A model generated the notes under the pieces. That model was given only the letters and a program-made list of their open reading frames with translations. It was not told the DNA's origin and ran no database searches. 64,000 nt of DNA. Source: Paraburkholderia sp. SG-MS1. Its GTDB lineage: Bacteria; Pseudomonadota; Gammaproteobacteria; Burkholderiales; Burkholderiaceae. A program made the position numbers and the translations under genes. The stretch's first letter is position 1, and each line of letters begins with the position of its first letter. The DNA is taken from assembly GCF_012275575.1 (NCBI RefSeq), contig NZ_NPIH01000230.1, positions 1-64,000 on the forward strand, in the 5' to 3' direction. This document shows, piece by piece, positions 8,806 to 16,864 of this stretch.

Positions 8806-9672
8806 TCAGAACCCGAACAGTTCAGCGGGATTATCAACCAGCACGCGCTTCAGAATCGCCTCGTCAGGGATGTAGCGATAAAGCAATTCGAGCAGATCGG
8901 CATCGTTCGGCGGTTGTTTGGGCGACACCGGATGCGGCCAGTCCGTTCCATAGATGCATCGATGCGGGGCGGCTTCCACCAGTTTGTGCGCGATCGGCAG
9001 CACGTCGTCCCATGGACGGCCTGCCTTTGTGATCTTCTCGCCGAGTGAAAGCATCGTCCACGTGTTGCCCTCTGAGAGCATTTCGAGGACAACCTTGAGC
9101 GACGGATCAGCGTCACCGGCTTCCGGATTCGGGCGTCCCATGTGGTCGATCACGAGCGGAACGTCCAAGTGACGGAACGGCTCGATCGTCGATGCAATGC
9201 CGGCTGGTTCCGGCTGCACTTTCACATACCAGCCAAGTTCTTTCACACGTGCCAGGGCTCGTTCGATGTCTTCGGCATCCATCGCAGGCCCAAGTCCCGC
9301 GCGTGAGAAGCGCGCACCGCGCACCCCTGCGTCGTGCAGTTTGGCGATGTACGCGTCATCGCGCTCCTTCAGTACGACGGCATTCGCGCAGCCGCGATAG
9401 TTCGGGCCGGCCGCCGCGAGTCCGTCGAGCACGATCTGATGATCGGCGCCATACGTGGTCGCCTGCACGATCACACCGCGCGTAAAGCCAAGGATGGAAT
9501 GGAGCCGCAGCGCCAGATCGATCGTCGCGTTCGGCATTTCGTACGCGGCGCCGGGCAGCACCGGATAGCGTTCGGCGGGACCGAATACATGGAACTGGCT
9601 GTCACACGCCAGAGGCGGCGGCATTTTCGACGGAGTGCGCGGGTTGGGATCGAACGGAAGGTAATCGGCCAT
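8806..9672 (-). CDS. LigI-like amidohydrolase (2-pyrone-4,6-dicarboxylate lactonase family)
   Basis: A 288-residue TIM-barrel hydrolase with the layout of 2-pyrone-4,6-dicarboxylate lactonases: CDSQFHVFGP near residue 24 (LigI has DAHCHVFGP), GFTRGVIVQATTYG, PLVIDHMGRPN and the C-terminal YGTDWPHP. The first metal motif reads DSQFH rather than DxHxH, so one metal-site His is replaced by Gln; LigI itself works without a bound metal. The protein may open a pyrone or related lactone to the keto-acid substrate of LigJ, encoded next. It lies in the same operon, 29 bases after the RidA-family gene. Confidence 0.75.
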   Translation of the reverse strand: MADYLPFDPNPRTPSKMPPPLACDSQFHVFGPAERYPVLPGAAYEMPNATIDLALRLHSILGFTRGVIVQATTYGADHQIVLDGLAAAGPNYRGCANAVVLKERDDAYIAKLHDAGVRGARFSRAGLGPAMDAEDIERALARVKELGWYVKVQPEPAGIASTIEPFRHLDVPLVIDHMGRPNPEAGDADPSLKVVLEMLSEGNTWTMLSLGEKITKAGRPWDDVLPIAHKLVEAAPHRCIYGTDWPHPVSPKQPPNDADLLELLYRYIPDEAILKRVLVDNPAELFGF

Positions 9673-9701
9673 GACAGGTGTTCCTGAGTCGTCCAGCTAA
9701 G

Positions 9702-10088
9702 TTATCGGGGCAATACGGCCGTCACATCGCATTGCACGAGCGACGGACCTTCCGCGGTCAACGGCAAGGCGTGGCGCGCGGGCCGATCGTCGTGGTCGGG
9801 GAAGAGCTTGAGCCATTCGTCATTCACAGGCTGGCGCTGCGAGGGATCGCGCAGCCAGACCGTCATCTTGATGATGTCGGCAGGCGTTCCGCCAGCCGCT
9901 TCGACGATCGCGCGCACGTGGTCGAACATATTCGCGCATTGCGCTTCGAGCGTGGCGGGCATATCACCCGTCGCCGGATCGACGCCGAGAACGACGCCCG
10001 ACATCAGAAGTCCGTCGATTACGCACGCGTTCGGAATCGGATTCTTGTGTTTGAATCCGGCCAGATAAATGCTTTTACGGCAAGCCAT
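9702..10088 (-). CDS. RidA/YjgF family protein
   Basis: A 128-residue single-domain RidA-family protein (KSIYLAGFKHKNPIPNACVIDG, then CANMFDHVRAIVEAAGGTPADIIKMTVWL). RidA proteins hydrolyse reactive enamines/imines or act as small catabolic deaminases such as 2-aminomuconate deaminase. The usual catalytic Arg of RidA (in an SxCRVxV context) is not obvious, so this may be a divergent catabolic member. The start at 10088 has GAGGGGAAG upstream. It is embedded between hpaH and the LigI-like gene, as is common for aromatic meta-cleavage operons. Confidence 0.8.
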   Translation of the reverse strand: MACRKSIYLAGFKHKNPIPNACVIDGLLMSGVVLGVDPATGDMPATLEAQCANMFDHVRAIVEAAGGTPADIIKMTVWLRDPSQRQPVNDEWLKLFPDHDDRPARHALPLTAEGPSLVQCDVTAVLPR

Positions 10089-10102
10089 TATTCTTCCCCT
10101 CA

Positions 10103-10906
10103 TCAAACGAAGCGGCATGAGATCGAGCCGCATGGACCGTAGTCCGCGTGGATCACATCTCCCGCTGCCACATCGATCATTCGCGTGAACGAACCTGCGA
10201 GTACGATTTCGCCAGCAGCAAGACTTTCGCCATACCTGGAAAGGCGATTGGCGAGCCATGCCACGCCGAGCGCCGGATGGCCGAGTACACCGGCTGCAAC
10301 ACCGGTTTCCGTGATGCGCCCGTTGCAATACAACAGAGCGGAAATCCAGCGCAGATCGAAGTCGTGTACACGGAATGGGCGCGCCCCCAGCACGAGCGCT
10401 GCATTGGCAGCGTTATCGGAGATCGTGTCCATGACTTTCCGACCCTTGCCCGTTGCCGGATCGACGCGATGCAAGCGCGCATCGAGAATTTCCAGCGCCG
10501 GGACGACATATCGCGTGGCGTCGAGTACATCGAGCAACGTGCAGTCCGGACCGGACAGCGGCTTGCCGAGAATGAACGCCAGTTCGACTTCGATACGCGG
10601 TGAGCGAAAACGCGATGTATCGATCGAAGCGCCGTCGTACTCCACCATGTCGTCGAGCAGCACGCCAAAATCGGGCTCGTCGATGCCGACCGCGACCTGC
10701 ATTGCTTTCGATGTGAGGCCAATCTTGTGGCCCACGACCTTCCGCCCGCTCTCGCGTTTGATGCGCATCCATTCGGCCTGAACGGCATACGCGTCTTCGA
10801 TCGTGATGTCCGGATGCGCAATAGAGAAAATATCGACGGGTTGGCGACTACGCTCGCCGTCTTCGAGAGATTGCGCGAGACGATGGATCAGCTCGGGTGC
10901 GAACAT
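10103..10906 (-). CDS. hpaH: 2-oxo-hept-3-ene-1,7-dioate hydratase (HpaH/HpcG)
   Basis: A 267-residue member of the 2-keto-4-pentenoate hydratase family that follows HpaH/HpcG through its length: HPDITIEDAYAVQAEW, KVVGHKIGLTSKAMQ, PRIEVELAFILGKPLSGP, DNAANAALVLG and the end YGPCGSISCRFV. The enzyme adds water to 2-oxohept-3-ene-1,7-dioate, giving the 4-hydroxy acid cleaved by HpaI. A perfect AGGAGG stands in front of ATG 10906, and the ATG is one base past the stop codon of the FAH gene. HpaI lies at 14486. Homoprotocatechuate dioxygenase (HpaD) and HpaE/HpaF are not in the window, so the real substrate may differ. Confidence 0.85.
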   Translation of the reverse strand: MFAPELIHRLAQSLEDGERSRQPVDIFSIAHPDITIEDAYAVQAEWMRIKRESGRKVVGHKIGLTSKAMQVAVGIDEPDFGVLLDDMVEYDGASIDTSRFRSPRIEVELAFILGKPLSGPDCTLLDVLDATRYVVPALEILDARLHRVDPATGKGRKVMDTISDNAANAALVLGARPFRVHDFDLRWISALLYCNGRITETGVAAGVLGHPALGVAWLANRLSRYGESLAAGEIVLAGSFTRMIDVAAGDVIHADYGPCGSISCRFV

Positions 10907-10907
10907 G

Positions 10908-11768
10908 TCAGGCCTCCTGGGCAATGCCGTTGCGCAACGTGCCGATCGTTGGCGACTCGATTTCCACAATGTCGCCCGGCGCTAGCCATGCCGGCGGATT
11001 CTGACGCCATCCGGTGCCGGTCGGCGTGCCCGTCAGAATCATGTCGCCCGGCTTGAGCGTCGCAAACGTGCTGAGATATTCGATCAACGCATCGAACGGG
11101 AACATCAGGCGCGCGGTGGTATCTTCCTGACGCAGTTCGCCATTCACGCGCGTGCGAATGGTGTGTTCCGCGCCCGGATCGCATTCGTCGGCAGTCACGA
11201 TCCACGGTCCGAGGCTCCCCGAGGAATCGAAGTTCTTGCCCTGCGTGACGTTGAATTTGCCGTGCTTGAGCCAGTCGCGCACCGAACCTTCGTTGGCGAG
11301 CGTCATGCCCGCAATGTGCTCGAACGCGCGCTCGCGCGGAATATGTCGCCCTGCCTTGCCGATCACAAGGACGAGTTCGCCTTCGTAATCGAGTTGTTCA
11401 GATACGCGCGGGCGAATCAGCGGCTGATCGTGGCCGACAAAAGAGCCAACGTTGCGCACGAAAAGACTCGGATAACGCGGCAAGTCGGAGTTGTCCTTGT
11501 ACTCCTCGTTACGCTCTTTGTAGTTCACGCCAATGCACCAGATCTTTTCCGGCGCAGTGAGCGGCGTGAGCAGTTGAACATTGTTGAGCGACAGACGTAC
11601 GGCCCCGGCTGCATCGATTTCGCGACGCGCAAGCACAAGCGCATCCGGCGCAGCAAGCAGGGCGTCGAGCGTAGAGATACCCTTCAGTTCAACGATACCG
11701 TCGTCGAGCAACACGCCGATACGAGGCGTGGCGTCGCCGGTGCGCAAGATGAAGCGAAGCAGTTTCAT
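10908..11768 (-). CDS. Fumarylacetoacetate hydrolase family protein
   Basis: A 286-residue FAH-fold protein: KIWCIGVNYKERNEEYKDN, PSLFVRNVGSFVGHDQPLI, DYEGELVLVIGKAGRHIP (ExExE-type metal site), GKNFDSSGSLGPWIVTADE and GDMILTGTPTGTGW. This subgroup includes HpaG-type decarboxylase/isomerases, 2,4-diketo-3-deoxyfuconate hydrolases and acylpyruvases. Position directly before hpaH suggests an HpaG-like isomerisation or C-C hydrolysis step. The ATG at 11768 opens MKLLRF; a longer upstream reading in the same frame overlaps the MFS gene and is not real. Confidence 0.8.
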   Translation of the reverse strand: MKLLRFILRTGDATPRIGVLLDDGIVELKGISTLDALLAAPDALVLARREIDAAGAVRLSLNNVQLLTPLTAPEKIWCIGVNYKERNEEYKDNSDLPRYPSLFVRNVGSFVGHDQPLIRPRVSEQLDYEGELVLVIGKAGRHIPRERAFEHIAGMTLANEGSVRDWLKHGKFNVTQGKNFDSSGSLGPWIVTADECDPGAEHTIRTRVNGELRQEDTTARLMFPFDALIEYLSTFATLKPGDMILTGTPTGTGWRQNPPAWLAPGDIVEIESPTIGTLRNGIAQEA

Positions 11769-11805
11769 AAACAGTCCTGTGAGTCGAAGAAGTGAATAAG
11801 CGGTT

Positions 11806-13152
11806 CTAATGACCGTGGCCGATATGCGAAAGCGATCCGTCGTTCGCGATCGGCTTGCGGTTCGACGCCGCTGCATCTGCGCCGGTCGTAAGATGGCGTC
11901 CGCGCGTCTCGGGCAGGGCGAAAGACAAGATGAGGAAGACGGCGGCTGCCGGCAGCGCGACCAGCATTCCGCGCGGCAGGCTGTGGTCGAATAGGGTGGC
12001 AGCCACTGGCACGAGAATCGGTGCCAAACTGCCAGCAGCGCGCCCGAACATATAGATGGTCGATACCGCTGTAGCACGCACTTCGATTGGATACAGCTCG
12101 GAAAGCCATGCGCCGACCACGCCGAGCGCACTGCTACCCATCGCGAAGACGATCGGCAGCCAGAAGATAGGCCACTTCAGATATGAACCCGCATAGCGCG
12201 CGTCAGGCGCAACGAACAGAATGCCCAAGGCCGCCAGCCAGCACACACCCGGCACGATTGCGCCGAAGCGGCGGCCCAGCCGGTCGTTGAGCCAACCCAT
12301 TGCGATGTAGCTAATGCTGCCGACAAATGCCGCCGTCACGGTCGCCGTACGCACTACGTCAGGCGGAGTGTCGAGTACCCTCAACATCAAGCTCGGCACG
12401 AAAATGACGATTGCGTAGTAGCAGAACATGTAGGCAGTGAGCCAAAGCGCAGCCGCGATCGAGATGAAGCGCAGGCGGCCGCTGAACATGCCAGCGAAAG
12501 TATTACCGCGCGGCTCCGACAAGCCCGCCCGTCTCGCGCGATCGTATTGCTGCCATGCACGCGACTCAGGCATACCAAATCGGATCAGCACGGCAAGAAT
12601 GACCGGCGCGCCGCCGGTCAGCAGACCGATGCGCCAACCCCAGTCGACGCTGAAAGTGCCGACTGCCCAGAGCCCCACTATCGATGCGCCCGCTGCCGCG
12701 ATCGTGGCCGACCCCTGGATGAGCGCCGTGCCCAAGCCGCGCCGTTGCGGATTCCATGTCTCGTTGAAGAGCACCATACCCGCGCCCCACTCGCCTCCCA
12801 GCCCGATCCCAACGATCAGTCGCAGGACGAGAAGCGAAAGGAAATTCCATGCAAACGCAGAACCGACCGAGGCGAGCGCGAAGACGACCAAAGTCCATTG
12901 CAGCGCAGATTTTCGGCCAATTCGATCACCGAACCAACCGAACACGCCACCGCCGATAACCGACCCGATGAGCGTCACAGTAGTGATGCTGGCGACTTCG
13001 CCGAGTTCGATATGCATCGAACGCTGGATCGACGGCATGAGGAACGGCATGATCAGCACGTCGTAGAGATCGAGTGCGAAGCCCAGCATGCAGGACACGA
13101 TGATCGCCAGCCGTTGCGCAGGCGTATACGGGGCAGTGGCGGTGTCATTCAT
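11806..13152 (-). CDS. MFS transporter, metabolite:H+ symporter (AAHS/MHS-like)
   Basis: A 448-residue, 12-helix transporter with ALDLYDVLIMPFLMPSI in helix 1, GWFGDRIGRKSAL (MFS motif A) and LRLIVGIGLGGEWGAG in helix 4-5, as in aromatic acid/sialate-type symporters. It is the first gene of the long minus-strand operon running towards the porin at 3924, so it probably brings in the pathway substrate. The IclR-type palindrome at 13299 lies about 150 bases before its ATG, in the right place for regulated transcription. The substrate is unknown. Confidence 0.85.
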   Translation of the reverse strand: MNDTATAPYTPAQRLAIIVSCMLGFALDLYDVLIMPFLMPSIQRSMHIELGEVASITTVTLIGSVIGGGVFGWFGDRIGRKSALQWTLVVFALASVGSAFAWNFLSLLVLRLIVGIGLGGEWGAGMVLFNETWNPQRRGLGTALIQGSATIAAAGASIVGLWAVGTFSVDWGWRIGLLTGGAPVILAVLIRFGMPESRAWQQYDRARRAGLSEPRGNTFAGMFSGRLRFISIAAALWLTAYMFCYYAIVIFVPSLMLRVLDTPPDVVRTATVTAAFVGSISYIAMGWLNDRLGRRFGAIVPGVCWLAALGILFVAPDARYAGSYLKWPIFWLPIVFAMGSSALGVVGAWLSELYPIEVRATAVSTIYMFGRAAGSLAPILVPVAATLFDHSLPRGMLVALPAAAVFLILSFALPETRGRHLTTGADAAASNRKPIANDGSLSHIGHGH

Positions 13153-13298
13153 GCGGGTCTCCTCCGACGCAGCCGTGAATGTCGCGATAGCCCGCCCCTA
13201 CGGCGGCTTGTCACGCTTCAACTTTGCTTTGCGTCAATCAATGTGACTTCATGATTCCACGGAGGGAAACCGTGAGCCACAACGAAACCGCTTGAATG

Positions 13299-13311
13299 TC
13301 CACCCTGTGGA
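13299..13311. promoter_or_regulatory. IclR-type palindrome, copy 2
   Basis: TCCACCCTGTGGA stands in the 203-bp gap between the iclR gene and the MFS gene that opens the catabolic operon. It has the same core and the same left flank (ATGTCC...) as copy 3. It is a candidate operator for the operon promoter. Confidence 0.7.
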
Positions 13312-13355
13312 TTTTTTTGCGCCGAAGCGCGCACGCCCACTCCGTCCGTCGTTCG

Positions 13356-14306
13356 TCAGCGGGAGCGGGAGCGAGCCGGGCGTTGCATTTCCGTCAAACG
13401 CTTCGTGATGAGCGCGGCCTTGCTGCGCATCGCTTTGACGATGCGCGGCAATTCCGGCTCAGCGAGCCGCTCGGCCATTGCCGCGACGGCGATGACGGCG
13501 ATCGCCTCACCGTCTGCATCGAACACTGGGATGGACAGTGCCCGGGTACCCTTCAGGACGCCGTCGTCTGAGTACGCATAGCCGTCACGCCGCGCGGCAT
13601 CGATCCGCGCGCGGATTGTTTCCATGGGCGGCGCCTCGGCAGGCAAGCGCCCCGCATTCATATTGCAGATGTGGTCCGCCTCCTCGGGCGGCAGCGTCGC
13701 AAGCAGCATCACGCCTGCAATGCTCACGCCGAGCGGACGCCGCATGCCAACGTCGATTGCCAGCACCTTGATCGGATACGAGCCGGTCTTTCGATCGATG
13801 GCCACCGAATCCCAACCCGCGCGAATCGTGAGGAATGTCGTGTCGCCCAACTCATTCGCCAACTCCGTGAGGTAAGGATCGGCTGCAGTGCGCACTGGAA
13901 AATGCGCAGGCCGGCTCAACCCCAGCAGGCTGATTTCTGGCCCTACGCGATAGCGCCTTGTAGCGGGGTCCTGTTCGCCGACCCCCTCGGCAATCAACGT
14001 CTGCAAAATGCGATGCACAGTGGGGTGGCTCAGCCCCGAATAGGCGACGACGTCGGTGATTCGAACACCGTGTTCACCGCCTAGCGCAAGGATGCGTAAC
14101 ACCTGGAATGTGCGGGAAATCACGCGCACGCTGCCAGACTCTTCATCCGTTGTCTTTGCGTTGACGGAGGGGGCGTCGTTGTTGGTGGTTTGGCGCGATG
14201 CTCGCTTCAAGATTCGTGTCCGTCTGTTGATGGCAGTCGCACGACAGCATGACTTTGCCCTTGAACCCGGCAGGTCGCCAGGCGGGCTTTGCATGCTGCC
14301 GGACAT
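13356..14306 (-). CDS. IclR family transcriptional regulator
   Basis: A regulator of up to 316 residues. The winged helix-turn-helix lies at about residues 60-115 (ISRTFQVLRILALGGEHGVRITDV, then SGLSHPTVHRILQTLIAEG). The IclR effector domain follows (GWDSVAIDRKTGSYPIK, GYAYSDDGVLKGTRALSIPVFD). The first 45 residues are Arg/Ser rich and not conserved; the true start is uncertain, because neither ATG 14306 nor ATG 14294 has a good ribosome binding site. It is divergent from hpaI and upstream of the MFS-led operon. The same palindrome flanks it on both sides (13299 and 14319), so autoregulation and control of both catabolic units are likely. Confidence 0.9.
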   Translation of the reverse strand: MSGSMQSPPGDLPGSRAKSCCRATAINRRTRILKRASRQTTNNDAPSVNAKTTDEESGSVRVISRTFQVLRILALGGEHGVRITDVVAYSGLSHPTVHRILQTLIAEGVGEQDPATRRYRVGPEISLLGLSRPAHFPVRTAADPYLTELANELGDTTFLTIRAGWDSVAIDRKTGSYPIKVLAIDVGMRRPLGVSIAGVMLLATLPPEEADHICNMNAGRLPAEAPPMETIRARIDAARRDGYAYSDDGVLKGTRALSIPVFDADGEAIAVIAVAAMAERLAEPELPRIVKAMRSKAALITKRLTEMQRPARSRSR

Positions 14307-14318
14307 ATCAAAGAAATT

Positions 14319-14331
14319 TCCACAGGGTGGA
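14319..14331. promoter_or_regulatory. IclR-type palindrome, copy 3
   Basis: TCCACAGGGTGGA is the reverse complement of copies 1 and 2. It lies in the gap between iclR (minus strand) and hpaI (plus strand), 12 bases before the annotated iclR start. It is a likely operator for the divergent promoters. Confidence 0.7.
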
Positions 14332-14485
14332 CATTATCGTGCGGAAAACTTCTTGGCAAGGCTCGTGTCGCGCTCACCGGGGGGCGAACACAAGATAATT
14401 GCGCTAGTACCCCCACGCTGTTTTGCGCTCTGTTTTGCGCCTGGAACGCGTCGGTCGCTGACACGTCTGGCTTACGAGGATGAGC

Positions 14486-15292
14486 ATGAATCTCCCTACG
14501 AATACTTTTAAACGCGCCCTTGCAGAAGGCACACCGCAATTCGGTCTTTGGGCAGCATTTGCTGACCCATATGTCACGGAATCTCTGGCGGCAGTGGGCT
14601 TTGATTGGCTTCTGGTCGACAACGAGCACGCACCCAATGATCTGCGGAGCACTCTCGCGCAGTTGCAGGCGGTGGCACCATATCGCTCTCATCCCGTCGT
14701 GCGTCCAGTGCGCTGCGACACGGCCATCATCAAGCAGATGCTGGACATCGGCGCGCAGACCCTGCTGCTGCCAATGATCGATACGGTCGAGCAGGCGCGC
14801 GAGGCCGTTGCAGCCACACGCTACCCGCCACTCGGCGTGCGTGGCGTGGGAGCGGCGCTTGCTCGGGCGTCGCGCTGGAATCGCATTCCTGGCTATCTGG
14901 AACATGCTGCGGATGAACTTTGCGTGCTGGTTCAAGTAGAGACGGTCACTGGACTGAGTCATCTCGCCGCGATTGCGGACGTTGATGGTGTTGATGGTGT
15001 GTTTTTCGGTCCAGCGGACCTGAGTGCTTCTATGGGATTGTTAGGTAAAGGAGGTGCCGAACCAGTTCGAGAGGCGATTCGCAACGGCATCGATGCAGTC
15101 AGGCGAGCCGGCAAGGCGGCTGGCGTGCTCGCGCCTGACGAGGCCTATGCAAGGGAGTATCTGGCTGCCGGGGCAACGTTCGTCGCTGTGGGCACGGACG
15201 TTAGCCTCCTGAGCATGGCGGCGCACAAACTGCTGATGAGTTACAGCAGTAACGTCGACGAAACGAAGAAGAGCGGAACCGGCGGATACTAG
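14486..15292 (+). CDS. hpaI: 4-hydroxy-2-oxoheptane-1,7-dioate aldolase (HpaI)
   Basis: A 268-residue class II pyruvate aldolase close to HpaI: QFGLWAAFADPYVTE, GFDWLLVDNEHAPND (metal/arginine loop), RPVRCDTAIIKQMLDIGAQT, GVRGVGAALARASRWNRIP and VDGVFFGPADLSASMG. HpaI splits 4-hydroxy-2-oxoheptanedioate to pyruvate and succinic semialdehyde and accepts several related hydroxy-keto acids. ACGAGG sits 6 bases before ATG 14486; an ATG 6 bases earlier has no spacing to that site. It is divergent from iclR and likely under its control. Together with HpaH it gives the hydratase-aldolase pair, although the two lie in opposite transcripts. Confidence 0.88.
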   Translation: MNLPTNTFKRALAEGTPQFGLWAAFADPYVTESLAAVGFDWLLVDNEHAPNDLRSTLAQLQAVAPYRSHPVVRPVRCDTAIIKQMLDIGAQTLLLPMIDTVEQAREAVAATRYPPLGVRGVGAALARASRWNRIPGYLEHAADELCVLVQVETVTGLSHLAAIADVDGVDGVFFGPADLSASMGLLGKGGAEPVREAIRNGIDAVRRAGKAAGVLAPDEAYAREYLAAGATFVAVGTDVSLLSMAAHKLLMSYSSNVDETKKSGTGGY

Positions 15293-15319
15293 TTGCCATC
15301 GGGGTGAGGAGGAAACCGC

Positions 15320-15778
15320 ATGGTGTGCGAGCACCTGCACTGCGGCATTGATCAGGAGTCTGAGCAAACTCAAAGCGAGACCCTGCAGACTCTAAGGGAT
15401 GCGCCGCGACAAATCACGGGCGCCAGCATTACCTGCGTCGACCAGACACGCGTGACCGTTTATGCGCGAGGTTTCCCGATCGAGACGGTGGATACACTGT
15501 TGCGCCTTTCAGGTCATCGCGGACTGAGCCCAAGGCGAGGGATCGGTGCAATCGTACTTTCCCGTCGCGCGTCAAATCACGGTGAGTCTTCCCAACGATT
15601 GTCTTTCTGTGGGCGATGTAGCCAAGGCGACGAAGTGATCAAGCGAATCGGGCAGAGTGGACACGACTCGAACCACCGCACGGCCCGCGCGAATAGCGAG
15701 GCCAATCACCTTCCCCTCACCCGAATCCGCTCGCGGAAGGGCGCCCCCCACTTGCTACAATCGACCGCTTCGCCATGA
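15320..15778 (+). CDS. Unrecognised ORF after hpaI
   Basis: A 152-codon frame begins at an ATG with a strong ribosome binding site (GAGGAGG, 7 bases before it), 27 bases after hpaI on the same strand. I do not recognise the product. It is rich in Arg and Ser, contains no clear domain, membrane segment or signal peptide, and its composition in the last third looks like non-coding sequence. It may be the start of a gene whose remainder has been lost, or a spurious frame behind a real translation start. Nothing else is visible in the 534 bases between hpaI and the LysR gene. Confidence 0.3.
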   Translation: MVCEHLHCGIDQESEQTQSETLQTLRDAPRQITGASITCVDQTRVTVYARGFPIETVDTLLRLSGHRGLSPRRGIGAIVLSRRASNHGESSQRLSFCGRCSQGDEVIKRIGQSGHDSNHRTARANSEANHLPLTRIRSRKGAPHLLQSTASP

Positions 15779-15826
15779 TTGAGTCGCCATCGGTGCATCA
15801 ACCGCCGACGCTCGTAACGCACAGCC

Positions 15827-16768
15827 ATGAACTCAGACGATCTCGAACTGTTCGCGCGCGTCGCGAAATCCGGCAGCATCTCGCGCACCGCGTTGGATCT
15901 CGGCGCGAACCAGTCGACCGTAAGCCGGCGCATCGGTACGCTCGAGGCGGAACTCGGCGTGCGCCTGTTTCGCCGCAGCGGACGTGGTGTCGGGCTGACC
16001 GAGCACGGTGAGCAGCTGCTCGGCTATGCGCAAGCCATGGAGAAAACCCTCGACGAAGCGCGTATCGCGATGCAGGACGGCGGCAAGCGCGGACCCGCGA
16101 CGCTCTCGATCGCCGCGCAGCCGACGATCGCCCGCGTGATGTTCGGGCGGCTCGGGCATCGGCTCAAGGCATGTTATCCGGCCACGCGGATCCGCTTTAT
16201 CGAAGGCCTCGCGACGCATGTCCTCAGCTCGCTCAACGACGGCGCCGTCGATCTCGCCGTGATGTATGTGCCTGAGCATCCGGGCGCGAGCCATTTCGAC
16301 AGGCTGCTATCCGAGCAGGTGTGCCTCGTCACGCCGTCCGACTCGCCTGTGCCGGACGGCCCGTTCCCCGTCAGCGGACTCGCGCAGGTGCCGCTGATCC
16401 TGCCGAGCACGCATCACGGCCTGCGCGTGCTGGTGGAATCGCTCGCGACACGGCACGGATTCACGCCGAACATCGCGCTCGAATGCGACGGCTCGATTTC
16501 GATCACGAAGCGCCTCGTCGTCGAGCGCTGCGGCGCGACCGTGTTGCCGGCCGCAGCGGTGATCGAAGAGGTGGCGGCGGGACGTGTGAAGTGCTTTCCA
16601 CTCACCGGCCCCGTTGTGCAGCGCGAGGTGGCGATCGCGTGGCCGCAGCATCGCGCGAAGCCGGCGGGCGTCTGGAATGTCGCGCAAATAGTCCGCGAGG
16701 TCGCCGCCGAACTCGTCAACGACGGCGCATGGCCGAACACGCGCTTGCACGCTGCGCCGACGGCATAA
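15827..16768 (+). CDS. LysR family transcriptional regulator
   Basis: A 313-residue LysR-type regulator. The N-terminal winged helix (MNSDDLELFARVAKSGSISR, then GANQSTVSRRIGTLEAELG) is followed by an effector-binding domain from about residue 90. It is convergent with the dehydrogenase gene at 16865-18454, the last gene of the MFS/TPP-enzyme/dehydrogenase operon. It may regulate that operon from its far end, or the upstream hpaI region, but no T-N11-A motif was assigned. Confidence 0.88.
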   Translation: MNSDDLELFARVAKSGSISRTALDLGANQSTVSRRIGTLEAELGVRLFRRSGRGVGLTEHGEQLLGYAQAMEKTLDEARIAMQDGGKRGPATLSIAAQPTIARVMFGRLGHRLKACYPATRIRFIEGLATHVLSSLNDGAVDLAVMYVPEHPGASHFDRLLSEQVCLVTPSDSPVPDGPFPVSGLAQVPLILPSTHHGLRVLVESLATRHGFTPNIALECDGSISITKRLVVERCGATVLPAAAVIEEVAAGRVKCFPLTGPVVQREVAIAWPQHRAKPAGVWNVAQIVREVAAELVNDGAWPNTRLHAAPTA

Positions 16769-16799
16769 CTCACGCACACGCGAACGCATAAACTCGACA

Positions 16800-16831
16800 C
16801 GGCCCGACCCGCAACAAGTCGGATCGGGCCG
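16800..16831. terminator. Hairpin between convergent genes
   Basis: CGGCCCGA at 16800-16807 pairs with TCGGGCCG at 16824-16831 around a 16-base loop that itself contains further complementary bases. It lies between the convergent LysR and dehydrogenase genes. There is no U tract, so terminator function is only likely by position. Confidence 0.5.
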
Positions 16832-16864
16832 CGCACTGATCAAACGCAGCGAGGCCTGGTGCTA

